From: Ridgeia piscesae
Taxonomy: Eukaryota; Annelida; Polychaeta; Sabellida; Siboglinidae
Length of the DNA: 64,000 bases
Direction: 5' to 3'
Assembly: GCA_025642075.2 (NCBI GenBank)
Contig: JAODUO010000477.1
Span: forward strand, 432,501 to 496,500
A program made the translations under genes and the position numbers. Under the pieces are notes generated by a model. It did not search any database. It worked only from the letters and a program-made list of their open reading frames with translations, and had not been told where the DNA came from. Positions 63,328-64,000 of this stretch are shown here, one piece after another. Numbering within the stretch: the stretch's first letter is position 1; every line of letters starts with the position of its first letter.

Positions 63328-64000
63328 CTGAGTACAGAAGAAAAACATTTATCTGTAGAGGTTCATAATATATGTCATCACCACAATATAAGTTTTGACA
63401 GTCACACTGGTTTGGTGGATACGTGGGTGTTAATTCTTATACATACACGCAGGTTGAGATGTGTTTCATGACCTGAAAGAAAGTATAGAAACACACAAGT
63501 GACACACATCAAAAATCACATATCTGTGATTTTATAAGACATTTTTGGCACCCGTCCACTAAAATTTCTACCAGTCCACATGAGGCTCTACCCATCCAAA
63601 TGATGGGTGGGCAGGTCATAGAGGTTTGTATGCTATGTATGTCATAAATGTCAGTAGCTCCACTCAGTCCCACAAACTGTGATGTGCATAAGTTACGTCC
63701 AAACAAATGACACCCTCCAGTTAACATATAAACTCTATGTCTTCATATGCTAATTAGTACCACAGGAGAATAAGGAGACCTTAGTTGAACAATTCCAAGT
63801 TAACAGTCACACTGATCCTACCAGTAACAGTAGAGCACCAGACTGACAGTGAAGAGGGCTGGACTTCAACTCCCAGTATTTATCCTAATCATGAGCAACA
63901 TTTTACTAAAGAAACATTATACATTTATGGTGTCTGTGCAAGATAAGTGATATACCATGCAGGAGGTAAATAAACCACTCCTGTGAGTATCCTTTGATGT
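63328..64000. other. Upstream flank of the NUDT9 coding exons
   Basis: The minus strand has a second acceptor-like TTTCTTTCAG near 63481, followed by ATGAAACACATC, then a weak donor GTGTAT. This could be a small upstream exon, but support is poor. A degenerate tRNA-like stretch (AGTAGAGCACCAGACTGAC) lies near 63826. Confidence 0.35.

Overview
This is a eukaryotic, intron-rich and repeat-rich window. It is most likely from a marine invertebrate: it has host exons with GT..AG introns, CR1-type and RTE/I-like LINEs, tRNA-derived SINEs, a TGCD-motif transposon protein of the kind common in molluscs, cnidarians and lancelets, and a very high load of mini- and microsatellites. The species cannot be named from the sequence. 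A TTAGGG-repeat island fits a metazoan.  Layout. (1) 1-9 kb holds no host gene that I can support. It has long (GT)n, (CAGCCT)n and (CGT)n tracts, a 28-unit 46-bp minisatellite (2993-4281), and a decayed DNA transposon with inverted repeats of about 470 bp (5251-8595). (2) 10.3-18.7 kb, minus strand: a complete nine-exon SLC22-type organic-solute transporter (543 aa) whose exon phases all agree. A possible untranslated first exon with a YY1-type start motif lies near 24.5 kb. (3) 25.8-36.0 kb, plus strand: a TSSK-like serine/threonine kinase domain in eight exons (391 codons). It probably continues as a long low-complexity tail in exons up to 50.1 kb. Two LINEs (31.3-34.4 kb and 41.3-44.5 kb) sit in its introns, and a PAN-like plus EGF exon on the opposite strand is nested at 37.7-38.1 kb. 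(4) 50.1-55.8 kb is gene-poor. (5) 56.2-63.3 kb, minus strand: a seven-exon NUDT9-type ADP-ribose pyrophosphatase (299 aa as modelled) with an intact Nudix box. The stop codon is the first triplet of a CRE-containing 14-bp minisatellite.  The most unusual pattern is that short tandem duplications repeatedly include exon-intron junctions: a NUDT9 donor (66 bp x3, in frame), an SLC22 acceptor (28 bp x5), a kinase acceptor (29 bp x3) and a kinase-tail acceptor (96 bp x2). A 35-bp minisatellite abuts another kinase acceptor. These duplications create competing splice sites in unrelated genes. The SLC22 and kinase genes are arranged head to head about 1.2 kb apart if the proposed first exon is right. 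The three host genes have no evident shared pathway. All gene models come from reading splice signals, frame and family motifs by eye, with no transcript or database evidence.
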